Made by a program: the position numbers and the translations under genes. Below, piece by piece: positions 1 to 11,882 of a stretch of 64,000 bases of DNA. The first letter of the stretch is position 1. The number at the start of each line of letters is the position of its first letter. This stretch comes from Homarus americanus (Eukaryota; Arthropoda; Malacostraca; Decapoda; Nephropidae). Below the pieces are notes generated by a model. The model saw only the letters and a list, made by a program, of their open reading frames with translations, was not told where the DNA came from and did not search any database. Where the stretch lies: contig NW_024725489.1 in the NCBI RefSeq assembly GCF_018991925.1, positions 9,780,917 through 9,844,916 of the forward strand, in the 5' to 3' direction.

Positions 1-20
1 GGAATATGCAGAACTGATGG

Positions 21-41
21 TAACCTAACCTAACCTAACCT
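21..41 (+). repeat. Short telomere-like (TAACC)n tract
   Basis: Four consecutive copies of TAACC. This is the complement of the TTAGG-type telomere repeat known from many arthropods. The tract is too short and too internal to be a chromosome end; similar scattered tracts occur at 25.86-25.92, 26.1 and 26.85-26.93 kb. Confidence 0.8.
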
Positions 42-160
42 TTATTACCGGCCACCATAAATTAATTGTGACTTTTTTTCCTGTGACTTTTTTTCCTAGC
101 CAAAATTGTGACTTTTTTTCTGTGACTTTTTTTCCTGTGACTTTATTACCGGCCACCATG
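42..160 (+). repeat. Tandem TGTGACTTTTTTTCC repeats with flanking direct repeats
   Basis: About five imperfect copies of a 14-15 bp unit (TGTGACTTTTTTTCC) lie between two copies of TTATTACCGGCCACCAT (near 43 and near 143). The flanking copies suggest one small duplicated block. No coding potential is seen. Confidence 0.7.
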
Positions 161-893
161 GGAACACCACAGCCGATTACAATGCCAACACGTGGTAACA
201 ATACGTTATATCCACAATAATATTAAATTACGACATTCGCTCAAAGGTTATTGAGGATTTACAGTTTGTATACGAAGACTATTTCTCTGTTTCCTTAATT
301 AAATTCACCTTAGAAAAGGACGCTTTGCATCAACAGTGGACGTTAGAAGTGACAACACTTCCATTGCTAATGTCCAAAACATTTATATTTTGCATCTCCC
401 TCTTCATTTAAAGCGCTAATAACAGATTTAAAAAATTGCTGACTCTTTTGGGGTGTAAATATACCGCCAGTCACCACAACTTACTGTTTAGTTCGAATCT
501 GTTCTTTATTTCCCTACACACTACTACTAGAAATCTCTGAACCACATCTTCGTCAGTGTTCATGCTTATCTTATAATACTCTAGCCTTTGGAAGGTGGCA
601 TGTAATTGCGATCCCGAATATATCTGATTGACTGGTACATATAGGGAATCATCGGTTGAATCAATACCATGCATTTGAAGTTTGACGCACTATGTAAATG
701 GCAAAAGGAGTTTACCAATAACAGATGCAGTTGACATATGCACCACGGATTAAATGCAAAGTTGGGGCTTTACTCTGAAAAATCAAGTTTATTGTGTTGA
801 GTTGCGGCAATATGTAATTCAAAATTCATCTAGCAGAACACAAGTCTCTCCTCAATTACCCTGATGTGGAAATACAGTTTGAAGGGGTTGCCA
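161..893. other. No recognisable gene
   Basis: AT-rich sequence. I see no supportable reading frame, RNA gene or repeat here. The last bases lead into the probable left target-site duplication of LINE-A. Confidence 0.5.
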
Positions 894-1137
894 CTGTTCG
901 AGCATTCATTCAACATGCGCACCGTGTAACGTCAACAAAAGCTGTGAGTGAGCTCTCCCTATAATTCCCAATTCTGATGAATTTAGTGAGACGACTACCT
1001 TCAGTCTGTTTAGAGAACTACAGTGGAGCCCAGTTGTAAGCACAGTGTCGCTTGTGAAATTTATAGTTGCTGGACTTAGACAATATTTTAGATAAAATAT
1101 CTGGACTTTCTGCCTGGACCCTCTGGTTGGTTATTTT

Positions 1138-1200
1138 CGCATCTGCGCATGCGCAGTGCGAAGAGCGTGACGTTGTATGACGTGGTAGTGACGTCGTTGC
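1138..1200 (+). promoter_or_regulatory. Probable internal promoter of LINE-A
   Basis: The leader contains the palindrome TGCGCATGCGCA at 1144-1155, which matches an NRF-1-type site, and three TGACGT/TGACG motifs of CRE type up to 1196. It sits just before the first ORF1 ATG. LINEs need a promoter inside the transcribed unit, so this is a plausible one; activity is inferred only. Confidence 0.4.
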
Positions 1201-1239
1201 CTCTCCATCTCGCCTGTGACCGAACACAAGCATTGCACA

Positions 1240-3082
1240 ATGCCTGGGGAGAGTGGTGGGCAGAAACCTATGAAGGCTTTGGCTAAAGAAGAAAAGATTG
1301 CCCTACTGAACAACTTAGAAGACGACCTGAGGCTTTCAAGTAGTGAATCAGAAGCAGACAATCCGCGGCCAACAACAATAGAAGTGATAGACAATTTTCA
1401 AGAAGTGATTAGTAAGAAAGAAAAGAAGAGGAGGCGAGAGGGCGAAGAAAAGTGAAGGAAGCGACAGTGATGAGATCATGAATGATAGGAAGAAAAGGAC
1501 GACACACACAGAAGGAAGCAGAAAGAATTCAACTGGGAATAAAACACAGCAGGTCTTGACTGAATCCAACACCCTTCAAGAGTCAGACCCCAGTGATTAT
1601 GACAGTGACGGTAATGTTTCTATGGGAAACACTAGCCACAGTGGAAACAGCAATGCCATGGACCCTATCACCCTGCCCTCTGCCAAACAAACAAGTAAGC
1701 TGAATCTCCACTTTCCCAAGGACTCATTAAAATCTGTCGAGGATCGGTTTAATTGGATGATGAAGTACTGCAGACAGCATGGTCCCAACATTCAATTCCG
1801 ACAAGGTAAGAACCGGAACTTTATCAAGTGTCAGACTCCTGAAGTCTATAAAACCCTTAGTACTGTTGGCTTTGACGGGGTTGTCCTAGTGGCCCCTCCA
1901 GCAGACGCTGATGAATGTTGCCACATCCTAGTGAAACGATTCCCCCTATACGCTGACATCGAAGATGCACGTGACTTTAATTCTAATATACTCAGTATAC
2001 GTCGACATTACCGGGGACACACTCCACAAGCTGCTGTTATTGTCAAGTGGAAGGGAAGGGTATGTCCAACCACTGTGGAAGCCCATCCAATCCTTCCACC
2101 ACTTTATGCAGAGCCCTATCATCCTGGGCCTGCATTTTGTGTTATCTGCTCTCATTGGGGTCACACCTTCACTGCCTGCTGCCGACGTGATCGTCCTAGA
2201 TGTCGCTTCTGCTCACGTAACCACAACTCCGCCGCCTGTGCCCAGAAAATCAAAGACCACCTTAATAGGGGTGGTGTGGGCTATGTAGTTGAGCCCAGGT
2301 GCTGTAACTGTGGCGGCCGGCACAATGCTGACTCACGGCAGTGCCCCAGTCGCCCTTCTGTCCCAGGGGAGAGGCCTCCCCAAGGGCTGCGTCTACCACA
2401 ACGCCCCCCTCAGTCTACTGGGTCACCTGCCCCTGCCTGGCTTCACCAGGCTGCACCACAACAGCACCTACCATTCCCTAACTCAACCACTACTGAGCCT
2501 CCTCCCCGTCTCTACTCTGACGCTATCAAGCCTCGTGTTCCCACCAGTTCCCCCCCACAACCCCGTCGCTACTCTGACGCTGTCAAGCCTTGTGCCGCCA
2601 CCAGTGCCCCCCCACAACCCCGTCTCTACCCTGACGCTGTCAAGCCTTGTGCCGCCACCAGTGCCCCCCCACAACCCCTCTCCAGTGACATGACACAGAT
2701 CATGTCCCTCTTCCAAGAATTTACCAGTCATGTTGAGAAACTCTTGGTTACACTCTGTACCGCCATCTCCGACCTACACCGCCAACTCCTGCCCTTTGCT
2801 GCCACCCAGTCACTCCCCTCTTTTGGTTTGACACAAGCTGGTAGTCCCCCTGTGAGCCCCCCTGCTCACAGGTTGTGTGTACTGGGGCCCCCGAGCCAAG
2901 CCCTGCCTCATCTTTACGTCACGTGGTGCCTCAACCTGTCTACCCACCTCAAGCCTCGCCTGCTCCTGTGTCTGTGCTGTCTCCACCAGGGCTACCTATT
3001 GGACCTGAGGACTCCACCCCCGGCTACCCATACTCCACCGACATGCCGGCACCTAAGGCCCATCCGTCCACGTCAGGGGTAA
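1240..3082 (+). pseudogene. LINE-A ORF1: Gag-like RNA-binding protein, one frameshift
   Basis: This would be the nucleic-acid-binding protein that coats the element RNA. The first segment starts at an ATG near 1240 and is acidic and serine-rich; it leaves frame near 1447. A 534-residue frame (1478-3082) then continues. Three zinc knuckles lie at about residues 221-290 of that frame: CVICSHWGHTFTAC, CRFCSRNHNSAAC and CCNCGGRHNADSRQC. A proline-rich stretch follows with three 19-residue repeats. Length and layout match ORF1 proteins of RNase H-bearing LINEs. The acidic sequence resumes in the second frame before 1478, so one small indel near 1447 probably broke a single ORF. Confidence 0.75.
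2503..2680 (+). repeat. 57-bp tandem repeat inside LINE-A ORF1
   Basis: Three copies of a 57-bp unit each encode a variant of PPQPRLYSDAVKPCAATSA. The period is a multiple of three, so the frame is kept. The second and third copies are nearly identical, which suggests recent local duplication. Confidence 0.8.
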
Positions 3083-3100
3083 TCAGTCTAATACACCACA

Positions 3101-6100
3101 ATGGATAGCAACGCTACAGGACTGCAGGTACTCACCTGGAACATAAACGGCTTGCAAAGCAAGTTTGGTGCCCTCAAAACCTACGTCTACACTGAAGACG
3201 TCGACGTGCTGTGCCTCCAAGAAACGCGGTGTGCTGCTGGTACCTATGTGCTCAGTGGCTACACATGTGTTGAGAGCCCATCCACTCCTGTTCTCCGCAT
3301 CGACGGACTACCACGAAGCCATGCACGTGGACTACGGATCTACGTCAAGAAGGATGTCCCCTACCAACCTCTCGACGTCCCCCTTGATGACGACACCACC
3401 GACGCACATGCCATCACAATCACACTAAAAGGTATGTCCCTCAATATTGTCAATGTCTATGTGCCTCCCTCCACCCCTACTGTACCTGTCCTACCACACC
3501 ATATCACCTCCACCCCCACCCTCCTTGTGGGGGACCTCAATGCCCGTCACCCCAGTCTCGGCTCCCAGGGGCCCCACTCAAACTCCCGGGGTAACTCCTG
3601 GCTCTCCTACCTACAAACCACTGATGACCCTGTACGTCTTCTCTGCCCTCCATCACCCACCCACATCGGGGGAGGGAAACTTGACTACATCGTTCTCTAC
3701 TCTGACCCTCACCGCCCACAATCCACCCGCATCCTCCACTCCCCCCACAGTGACCATTTGCCTATCCACACTACCCTCCAGAACGTGAGAAAACCCGCTC
3801 CACCCAAAGGCCCTAGGCTCAGCCTACCCGCTGCCAAAATACCTGCCTTCATCACTACTATTGCTGAATGGTTTCAGGGTTACACTGTCACCACCGCAGA
3901 CCAACTCTACCTTGATCTGTCCAAACAATGCACTGACCTCCTCCACCCTGTCCCAAAACACCGCCACCCTAACCGCCAGCCCAGGAGTCAGTGGAACGTT
4001 AACCGTGACCCTCATTTTAAGTCTATCCGAGTATGGCACCGACTAGCAGTCGACCTGCGGAAGAAATCTCCCAGCTCCCCTTTGCTCTACGCTTCCTGAT
4101 GCGCACAAATACAGAGCTCCAATCTGCCATCACTCTCGCACGAGAGAAGCAGTGGTTTGATTGTGCTTCTTCTATTGACCAGTCTACATCTACAGGTGAT
4201 ATATGGCGCACCATTAACCGTGCCCGGGGCACCAACGCTAGACCCGTGCTCCACCCCAGACCAGCTGCCCGAGCTGAGGCGCTCTCCCAGACGTGGCAGG
4301 AGGCCGCCTCCATTGACGCGCTACCACCCGCTGTACGAGACCTCACCCTCGCACTGCAACCACAACGCCGACAGCGCATCTTCGAGTACCAAGACCTATC
4401 TGCAGACGCTGACGTGCCTTTCACACAGTGTGAAATACTAAATGCTGTTAAGCGTGGTCGGTCCACCGCCCCTGGCGATGACGGCGTCACATATGATGTG
4501 CTAAATGCCCTTATTGCCACCCGTAGTAACCCCCTCCTCTGTCTATTTAACCTCTCTTTTGATACTGGACAGCTGCCTCACTTATAGAAGACTGCCACCA
4601 CCATCCCAGTCCCTAAACTGGGCAGACAAGATAAATATCGTCCAATATCCCTCATCTCCTGCTTCTCAAAGATGATGGAGCGCATGATACGCCACCGCCT
4701 CCACTGGAAAATTGAAGCCCACCTGCACCCTGACCTCTATGGTTTCCGCCCCGGAAAGAGCACTGCTCACTGCATCGCTCACTACATGGTAAACACCTCA
4801 GCCAAAACCTCCCTCTTCGTCGAGTTCAAGCGTGCTTTTGATAAAGCCAACAGTGAAGTGATCCTTGAGGGCCTCACTCACATGGATGTGAAGGGCAAAC
4901 TCCTCACGTGGATTGCTGACTACCTCTCCCATCGACAGGCCCGTGTCAGATTTTAGGGCCACTACTCTACGATCAGGGACCTTGATCTTGGCATGCCTCA
5001 GGGAGGTGTACTCAGCCCTACACTCTTTAATGTACTCATGAACTCCATCTGCCGCCTCAACGACATCTTTGCTGAGCGAGCCCTAGACGGTCACATCATA
5101 AGCTATGCTGATGATATTCTCCTCCAAATTACTAGAGTGCAACATGAACAACCCATACTCTCCACGTTCGCCCGGACCTATCAAACACTCGGGCAAGTCA
5201 TCTCACACACTAAAACCAAGTTCATCTCACGCTTCCGGCGTCAGACACCGCGGACTCTACAAGGACAAGACATCGATCAAGTACGCACCTATAGGTACCT
5301 TGGTCTACCTTTGCGAGCCACTACCAGAGCCACCACCTCCGCTGACGCCGCCCACGTCATCTCCCAGTGCCGCCAACGAACGAGGCCCCTCCAGTCCCTC
5401 ACTCACGGCCTCAAAGGAGCCTCTATGAGGGTCCTACGTCTCATGTAAATTGCCATCGTCAGAGCTGTCATAGATTATGCCTAGAGAAAATCCAAAACAA
5501 AGCGATGAGACTCATCCTCGGCTGTCCTATGACCACCAGAATAGAAGTCATGCAGCGTGAACTGATCCTGCTTCCCGTTTGCGATCGAATTACTGCTCTC
5601 AATGCCATCCTTGGTGTTAAACTTCTTCGCAGTGAGCAACCGACTCCCCTGTCGCTCTCACTAAACTCACATCTTAACACCCTCCTGCGCTGGACTGTCC
5701 CCATTACTTTTCCCTCCCCCTCTCAACACTGGCCTGTCCACACTGCTGCTGACATCCTGCGTTATTACCTCTACACCCCCTCGACCTCTCTCCCTCCCGA
5801 GTATACTCATCCGCCTCTACCGCCGTGGACTTCCCCGAGTTGTTGATGTTGTCGTTCACACCTTCCCTGGTCGTAAATCCACCCAACTGCAGTGTATGCT
5901 CAAACCTTACTGCCTCGAGCAGATTAATGATGTCGCCTCCTCTCTTAAGACCTTCCACCCTCCTATCCTCGTCTACTGTGATGGGTCTGTTACCACGCTG
6001 GGCTGTGCTGGGGCAGCAGTGTGGATTCCTGAGCGCCAGGCCTGCAGGAAAATCAGGGTTCACAATTGGGCCTTCTCCACTGATGCTGAAAGCATAGCCA

Positions 6101-6849
6101 TCCTCGCGGGCATTCATGAGGGGGCGACCTATGTTCGCACTGAATGCCGGAACCTCCTTAAAATCAGTGACAGCACTTCTGCTCTAGCGAGGCTCAAATT
6201 ACCCACCCCCTCCTCCCCTGCCGCCCTACACACCCTAGCCGGCGTCGCCGGGCGAGAACAAACTGATGACATCCGTGTCAAGTATATTTGGATCCCGTCA
6301 CATATAGGAATAACTGCCTGTGTCACTGTTGATCGGCTTGCCAAAGAAGCTACACAAGAAAAAGATATTGAAGCCACTCTCGACCTCTCCCTGAATCATC
6401 TCCAATCTCGCATATACGACACACAACGAGAGGCATTCGAAGAAAATTGGACACACCTGAAACAACGGGACAGCGTCACACTATGCCACTATGACTGCGC
6501 CTAGGGTACAGGTACCTATGGGAGTACATTGGAAACCCTGAGCCTGGCTGTTTGTAAACTTTGTGCCAACCCGACTCTCACACCCTCTCTCACTACATCC
6601 TCACTTGCCCTATGACCTCCTCCTACAGGTCCCCAGCTGTAAACAACACCTCTTCCCTCCCTGACCTGATATCCCTCATCCTAGTAATAGACCTGGCACT
6701 TGACATTATTAGGGACCTGCCACGCTTTGCCATAAACAGAAGAAATGTACCGAGAATTTTCCTCCCACACACTCATCATTCTCTCCCTTTATGTAACTTG
6801 ACAAAACCTATGACCCTTCAGGCTTCTACGCCCTTAATGCACGAGTCAT
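3101..6849 (+). pseudogene. LINE-A ORF2: endonuclease, reverse transcriptase and RNase H, broken
   Basis: The frame opens with an exonuclease-endonuclease-phosphatase (APE) domain: WNINGLQSK, CLQETR, GDLNARH and HSDHLPIH mark the active site. A frameshift lies between about 4033 and 4099. The RT part shows FRPGKSTAH, a degenerate EFKRAFD, MPQGGVLSPTLFN and the catalytic YADD near 5103. In-frame TAG codons at 4585 and 4954 and a TAA at 5446 interrupt it. It shifts frame, then resumes near 5896 as RNase H (CDGS, DAES, SDSTSA, WIPSHIGI). A C-terminal C-x2-C...H...C cluster sits near 6555-6620. The start at 3101 lies 18 bases after the ORF1 stop. All domains are recognisable but no functional enzyme can be made. 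Confidence 0.85.
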
Positions 6850-6970
6850 AAAGGCAAGTATGAACTTTGCATACTTTCCAGATGGGCGCTGTAATCGCTT
6901 CTGCACTTCACCTTGCACAGGATGTAAAGGGGTGCCCAATAAACTAGCCCCCTCGGGGGCATATCTGAAT
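6850..6970 (+). terminator. LINE-A 3' end with AATAAA and GC hairpin
   Basis: AATAAA lies at 6938-6943, followed at once by the palindrome GCCCCCTCGGGGGC (6947-6960). The element ends about ten bases later at the target duplication. The hairpin may be a reverse-transcriptase recognition structure, which is inferred from its place only. Confidence 0.45.
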
Positions 6971-6993
6971 CTGTTCGAGCATTCTTGCAACAT

Positions 6994-7981
6994 CTTCATG
7001 GAGTGACAACCACGTCGTGGCACAGGCATGGAATATTTATGTGGTTTGAGTTGACAAAACCATGGAATTCCAAAACTTCCATTTCCTTTTGGCACTATGG
7101 GAAAGGTAAATACACACATTTCTCAACATATCTTCACGAGTACGTGGCCAGGTCTTTGCTGCTTCGCTGGCACAGAGATGCATACTATGTGTAACACGTT
7201 TAAATATGGTAATGCCAAGCATTTGAACTTTCATTTTTGCTAGTTACACAGTTATATTCGCCTGTAATGTTTGATGCCGTATCTGCAGCAGACCTAATGA
7301 AGTTGTTCAATGGTATATCATGTGTAGTGAGGCACTGAAACATCATGTTATATATTTTCACCAGTCGAACCCTGATTACCGTCAAATACGCCAATCAAAT
7401 CCAGCATCGCTATTATGTCATCATCTCTCCGGATCAAAATACTTCACTATCATTGCACCGATTTACTTACTGAACAGTCGGTACTTTCGTCAATAATTAC
7501 ACTAAATTTATTTGTAGTTTCCTAATCAAGTTTTGAGTTGCACATTCCCCTAAAGCTTGCACGACGACGTTGCACCATTTCCGTTTCGTTGCCGTTTGAG
7601 CGGCTGTCTTGGAATCGGGAACATTCGCTTATTGAGGTCAACAAGGTGGTCACATAAGCTAAAAGAAATATTAAATTTATTTGGATATACTTGCAAGTGA
7701 AGATTGTGAGATCACATGCTGCTAAATGAGCAAGGTTTCTGCCACCCTTACTTGGGACAGATTTACACGACCACTTATTGAGCAGTGCCATTACATTCTG
7801 GGCTAGAATAGAAGAGGAAACAAACACTAAGATCACCTGAATGGCATCATCTTCTGTCAAAATCGCTGCGAAAAGGACAGCTGCCCTCGCCGCGGAGCTC
7901 AGTGTGGCCCCAGCAGGGTGAACACGTATCAGGTTGATCAAACGCTCCGCCGCCAGGCTGACCACAATGAGCAAACGTGCC
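6994..7981. other. No recognisable gene
   Basis: AT-rich sequence between two LINEs. A 165-codon minus-strand frame (7522-8019) partly overlaps LINE-B reverse-transcriptase coding sequence and matches nothing I know. I see nothing else. Confidence 0.5.
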
Positions 7982-7984
7982 ACG

Positions 7985-10135
7985 AAGACGGGAGAAAGAA
8001 TGGCTCTCAACCGACTCAAGTGGAAAGTAGGCAGCCCACACCCTCACATCTTTGCTTACACCGAGAACACCGGCACAGGCAACAACATCGCCGAGATACT
8101 CAGCACAATGAACTACAAACCAGCTCTGGTGGTCTTCCTCGACCTGGAGAAGGCCTTCGAACTAGCAAATCCACTGGCCATTACAACGACGCTCGCTGAA
8201 AAAGGCATCAAAGGAAGGTTGCTGGGGTGGATCCAGAACTATCTCACACAGAGAGAAGCACGAGTACGCTTTCAGGGAGCAACCTCAAGCTACAGGATCC
8301 ATGAAAACGGAACCCCACAAGGAGGCATCCTCAGTCCAATGCTGTTCAATGTCCTGATGGAAAATCTAGTCAAACTTCCTTTCAGACAAACAGGCAAGCT
8401 CCTATGCTATGCAGACGACTTACAGCTTATAGTAAGAGGATCAAACAGACTAGCCAACACGCAACACGCACTCCAACTTATAGAAGAGGAGTGCAACAGA
8501 CTTGGACTCAAGATAAATCCAGCCAAGTCGAAAGCGATGGCCATCTGCACAGACACACCAGACAAGATGCTCTCCATACAAAACACGCCGGTAGTCTGGA
8601 CCAACACCCACCAGTGTCTTGGAATCTGGTTTGACCAGAAACTCACCTTCAAGCCGCAACTCGAGTATCTCAGGCACAGGACGAAGAGCAGACACAATAT
8701 AATGAGGTCGCTCACCAGCACAACCGCAGGAGCAAACCTTCATGTGCTCAAAGCCTACTACACGGCCGCCATCAGATCGCTGGTAGATTACAGTGCTCCA
8801 GCACTCATTGGACTGAGAGAAGACCAAATAGCTAAGCTAGAAGTCATCCAAAATAATGCTCTCAGGACCATGCTCGGAGCACCCATGTGGACCAGAATTT
8901 GCAATTTGCAAATGGAAACCGAACTACCACCCCTGGCAGTACGAGTCAAGCAGGTGACAGCCGGTCTCCTCGCCAAAATCTGTAGATCAGATAAGCCCAC
9001 AGTTGCCAAAATTCGAATCAGTGCCTCCCTCCACCTCGACCACAGAGTGCGAGGGGCCACCTGGTCGCACGAGGCAAGCGAGGTCATCCGACACCTGCAA
9101 GCAGAAACAATCGTCAAGAACAACCAAGACACACGAGACAATGGTTACGTTGTTCCTCCACCATGGAGCCCTCCACCAGCCACATTCAAAATTACCGACC
9201 TAAGCGATAGTAAAGCCAACCTCCAGAAGGAGGACCTCAAAAAAATAACTCTGGAAGCCATAGCCACCGAGACACCGGCTGATGCAGCATCATACTTCAC
9301 AGACGGCTCGGTGGATCCAAAACATCATAGATCCGGAGCGGCCTTCTACACCCAAGGTCAGACCCTCCGATGGAGACTTTCCAATGACTGCTCCACCCGA
9401 CAAACAGAGCTGGTAGCAATCTCAAAGGCCCTACAACACGCCGCAACACAACACAACAAGTCCATCATAATTCACACGGACTCGAAATTGGCCATGCAGG
9501 CGCTGCAACACAGTCAACCAAGAGACAACGTCCACATCATAACCTCGATCCTCGCACAGCTACAGGAATTCCAAAGCCAAAACCGCCCAGTCGTCTTACA
9601 CTGGATTCCCAGTCATGTAGGGATCGGAGGAAACGACGTGGCATACGAAGCAGCCAAGGCAGCTACACGTTCTAGTAGCGTACACATCCAAGTTCCAGCA
9701 AGCGTGCAACAGATCAAGAATCACCTTAGAAAGACTAGCAAGCTCCACATCAAAAAGAGCTTCCTTCACGCATTCAACGCTGGTTCCCAATCAGCCAAAT
9801 GGTACCTGGCGGCTACAAAAGGGGAACCACCTTTCGCTGACAAGAAAACTCCAAGACAAACCCAAGTCAGCCTTCATCGACTACGACTAGGGTACAAGTG
9901 CTCCTGGCAGTTGATCGGAAATGACGTCATGGAATGCACCTACTGTCAGGAGCCAGCAGCCAACCCACTTGAACACTAACTCCTCGACTGCGAAGTCACA
10001 CAAAGCCTCCGAAACAGAACTCAAATCTCCCAAGAAGCACACACAACACCAGCGGCCACTCTAACCCGAAAGGCCCACACAGACCACATTCACCACCTAC
10101 TCCGGGTCATCACACGATACCCACCACCCAGATAG
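7985..10135 (+). pseudogene. LINE-B copy 1 ORF2 fragment: RT and RNase H
   Basis: A long open frame (to 9979) encodes the palm of a reverse transcriptase: LVVFLDLEKAFE, TPQGGILSPMLFN and the catalytic CYADDLQL near 8405. An RNase H domain follows, with YFTDGSV (about 9295), TELVAI, HTDSKLA and WIPSHVGIGGND. The C-terminal zinc motif begins CTYCQEPAANPLEH, then a TAA (9977-9979) interrupts what would be LLDC. The same frame continues without another stop to a TAG at 10133. The N-terminal endonuclease and RT fingers are missing by truncation. RT and RNase H catalytic residues look intact. LINE-B copy 2 carries the same stop at the same place. Confidence 0.85.
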
Positions 10136-10379
10136 CTTAGAAAGTATCCTCTCCCAGCAAGTGCGGACCCCAGTTCGGGGGGCGCGCCACTCCGAAACTG
10201 AACACGTCCAAGAGTGGGGGTTGGTGGTAGGCGTCCACTGATCGGGGGTCCGCTCACACTTGCAACCTGCAGTATCCTTCCAATCTGCAGGTGGGACCAC
10301 CTCCAATCCTAATCCGGTTTGCTGCTCCAGGAGCTCCAGCCGGAACCACCAAAACGGCCGCCTACAAGCAAAGGCCCGT

Positions 10380-10397
10380 GTCGGACTACGGTCCGAC
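10380..10397 (+). other. LINE-B 3'-terminal stem-loop
   Basis: GTCGGACTACGGTCCGAC folds as a perfect 7-bp stem with a TACG tetraloop, seven bases before the (AAC)n tail. LINE-B copy 2 has the same hairpin in the same place. Stem-loops at the 3' end are recognised by the reverse transcriptase in several LINE families; here that role is inferred. Confidence 0.7.
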
Positions 10398-10418
10398 AAT
10401 CTTAACAACAACAACAAC

Positions 10419-11642
10419 TGCCACCCGGAGCAGAGGTGCTAGCTTTGAGGAGTTCTTTCATACCCGTAGGCTGTCGTGAGGTGCGATGGCATTTCAACGA
10501 TGATGTCTCGGCACTTAAGTATTTATGGCAAACCTGACGAAATGCCTTGGTAGGAGTTCCTGGCACTCAAGCTAGTCAACAGCAAAAACGTCCTTCGCTA
10601 GCCAATCTTCTTGGAAATGGGGACGAGGAGGCATAACCTGGAGATGTCAGTTTTTGAGAATATGTTAGACGATGACTCTCACAAGCATTAAATAATCTCC
10701 GTGCACCCATGTGGTATGCATAGGATTTCACCAAATATAGCGGTATTCCAGAGAACCTCTAGTTGAACATCGGTTTACTTGCACATACATGTAATCCACA
10801 TAAAGGATATTAGTTATTTTTTATTGAGTGTGTAATAACAGCAGTCATTACACCAATTACCAAGACAGACTGATGACTACATGAATCAGAGCCTCTTAAT
10901 TCACAAGCAACACCAAAGATGTTAGTAAACAGTCATCCTAAAGGAAGATTGCACTATGAGATTCAATACACAGACAATTTAGTCGGAGTTAATTTGTTAC
11001 AGGTTGACATAACTGTGATCCAAGGTATTAAGAAATATTAAGTAGATTATCTTGAGCGATACCAGTTTCCGTTTTCTATGTATGAAAAGGCACGAAACTG
11101 GTTCATGGAACACTTATCCAAAGGAAGTAAATAAAATAATTTATCATAACAAATACAATTAGACCAAATGTGAGACGATACTAGCCGATGATATAAGGAG
11201 CCTTACATAGTGGTTGCCAGACGAAAACCTCAGAAGTACTAATCAGTGTACAATCCTTCTGCTTTCACAACATGATGGTGCCAGAATGACCATATCCGTT
11301 GACCTGCCAACCTCATCGCCTTTTCTACTGCATCAGCAATGAATTAATATGTTACTAACCTTACGTAAAAATAAGGTAAATCGTCAAATGATATCTGAAT
11401 TTCATGTCCTCCTTTGGTATTGCATACCTGTACTCTTAAATTGGAAAACATACATTATATCAGCACTGGTCGGGACACTGCCATATGAGTGTGGACCACA
11501 GGTTGCGAGTGTTCCTTTTCGAAAGGCAGAGCTGCCGCCCGCTACTGAGATTACGAGGGAAAGGAAAATTGATTCATTACCACCGGTTTTAAGGTAACAA
11601 ATAACCAACTCAACGAAGTACACGAGAAGCGTGATTAAATTT
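10419..11642. other. No recognisable gene
   Basis: AT-rich sequence without a supportable frame. An 82-codon plus frame (11349-11597) and its opposite-strand partner show no recognised motif. Confidence 0.45.
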
Positions 11643-11750
11643 ACTTGTAACACCGTAAGCAATCGGCAGTTAAATGCCACTTGTAACACCGTAAACAACC
11701 GGCAGTGAAGTGCCACTTGTAACGCCACAAGCAACAAGCAGTGACCTACT
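11643..11750 (+). repeat. Three copies of a 36-bp tandem repeat
   Basis: Units starting ACTTGTAACACCGTAA at 11643, 11679 and 11715 have an exact 36-bp spacing. They lie just upstream of a BEL/Pao Gag remnant and may be part of that element's LTR or leader. Confidence 0.75.
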
Positions 11751-11882
11751 TTCGTCAAATATAAATACAAGCAGCGAGCTACACCACCAAATACAGCCGG
11801 TGAGCAGTGGTTCATCGAACAAACTTTGAGACCAAACCGGAGCTGTAAATTAATATCAATAAAATGACAAGAGGTTGTGGAA

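Larger units (their letters stand above)
917..6970 (+). mobile_element. LINE-A: nearly full-length APE-type non-LTR retrotransposon with RNase H
   Basis: A leader, a zinc-knuckle ORF1 and an ORF2 with endonuclease, reverse transcriptase, RNase H and a terminal CCHC motif follow in the canonical order. Flanking 23-bp direct repeats at 894-916 and 6971-6993 both begin CTGTTCGAGCATTC and match at 21 of 23 positions by eye, so they are a likely target-site duplication. There is no poly(A) tail; the 3' end carries AATAAA and a GC hairpin. Possession of RNase H and a CCHC ORF1 fits the I superfamily, but the clade is not assigned. Several stops and frameshifts make this copy dead. Confidence 0.85.
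7982..10418 (+). mobile_element. LINE-B copy 1: 5'-truncated non-LTR retrotransposon
   Basis: Similarity to LINE-B copy 2 (minus strand, 14.7-19.7 kb) starts abruptly at CGAAGACGGGAG near 7982, in the middle of the RT domain. It runs through RNase H and the 3' UTR to an (AAC)n tail at 10404-10418. A short TGCCAC match at both junctions could be a target duplication but is weak. Truncation at the 5' end is the usual result of incomplete target-primed reverse transcription. Confidence 0.85.

Noticed and set aside
1..41. Chromosome end (telomere)
   Set aside because: Only four TAACC units; similar short tracts occur internally.
4023..4520. A 165-codon minus-strand frame
   Set aside because: It is the antisense shadow of the LINE-A endonuclease-RT region.
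7522..8019. A 165-codon minus-strand frame as a membrane protein
   Set aside because: Its first part is antisense to the LINE-B RT, and an equivalent antisense frame exists at 17081-17293; the rest has no recognised motif.
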